Origin: Phormidium ambiguum IAM M-71
GTDB lineage: Bacteria; Cyanobacteriota; Cyanobacteriia; Cyanobacteriales; Aerosakkonemataceae
Direction of reading: 5' to 3'
NCBI RefSeq assembly: GCF_001904725.1
Contig: NZ_MRCE01000008.1
Span: 171,584-235,583, forward strand
DNA: 64,000 nucleotides
A program made the position numbers and the translations under genes. The notes under the pieces are model-generated. The model was not told where the DNA came from, ran no database searches, and worked only from the letters and a program-made list of their open reading frames with translations. Shown one piece after another: positions 63,959 through 64,000 of the stretch; the stretch's first letter is position 1, and every line of letters starts with the position of its first letter.

Positions 63959-64000
63959 ATGAAAGCATATTCACTTGAGTTCCGCAAAAGAATAGTGATA
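63959..64000 (+). CDS. Probable IS630-type transposase, first 14 codons (cut by the right edge)
   Basis: ATG 63959 opens MKAYSLEFRKRIVI, which matches the start of IS630-family and related helix-turn-helix transposases (MKAYSxDLRxKIV style). Only 42 bases are visible, so the call rests on this short match. Terminal inverted repeats cannot be judged from one end. Confidence 0.5.
   Translation, partial: MKAYSLEFRKRIVI

Overview
The window looks like chromosomal DNA of a filamentous cyanobacterium. GCGATCGC (HIP1) octamers occur throughout, in genes and between them. The gene set includes cyanobacterial types: a ferredoxin-thioredoxin reductase variable chain, a SigC-type group 2 sigma factor, paired Fur-family regulators, DUF4332, a PEP-CTERM protein and a two-partner-secretion S-layer-like protein. 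Spacers and some genes also carry many short palindromic and tandem repeats. Layout, left to right: (1) 1-5.7 kb: the start of a gene cut by the left edge, a pair of M16 peptidases (one with the zinc motif, one without), a TetR regulator and a von Willebrand A protein. (2) 5.8-8.6 kb: a 56-residue protein, a beta-class DNA methyltransferase and a convergent gene that is probably its restriction partner, then a DUF4332 protein. (3) 8.7-16.7 kb: an M24 peptidase, three small exported or hypothetical proteins, and a 1312-residue RTX/Calx-beta/choice-of-anchor protein with a recent 354-bp internal duplication. (4) 17.2-28.1 kb: a probable purine-ureide nitrogen island. It holds an AtzE-type amidase with its AtzG-like (DUF4089) partner, an AllA-type ureidoglycolate lyase, and a complete BMP/NupABC-type ABC importer (lipoprotein, double ATPase, two permeases). 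A PEP-CTERM protein, a replication-protein-like gene pair and an exported protein are interspersed. (5) 28.0-33.5 kb: a hybrid histidine kinase, toxin-antitoxin remnants, and an operon of a NotI-family endonuclease with a Dam/D12-class adenine methyltransferase. (6) 33.6-47.3 kb: mostly housekeeping genes: purA, rplY, an APH-like/kinase fusion, YdcF, ftrV, an aldo/keto reductase, an exported Mn/Fe superoxide dismutase, rsmG, an ABC ATPase, a Ser/Thr kinase with a YARHG tail, and an esterase. (7) 47.3-53.2 kb: two large surface or secreted beta-helix proteins. (8) 53.5-64 kb: tRNA-Pro(CGG), lipA, gpsA, sigC, two adjacent fur-family genes, a peptidoglycan-binding protein, an RND efflux pump, and the first codons of a probable IS630-type transposase at the right edge. 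Two themes run through the window. First, two probable restriction-modification systems lie about 24 kb apart; one is a NotI-family enzyme paired with an adenine methylase. Second, short palindromic repeats have entered coding sequence in frame at several places: the second ABC domain of the importer ATPase, rsmG, a PIN-domain remnant, the 5' end of an M16 gene and the 3' end of a permease gene. All function calls rest on motif recognition by eye; no database search was run.
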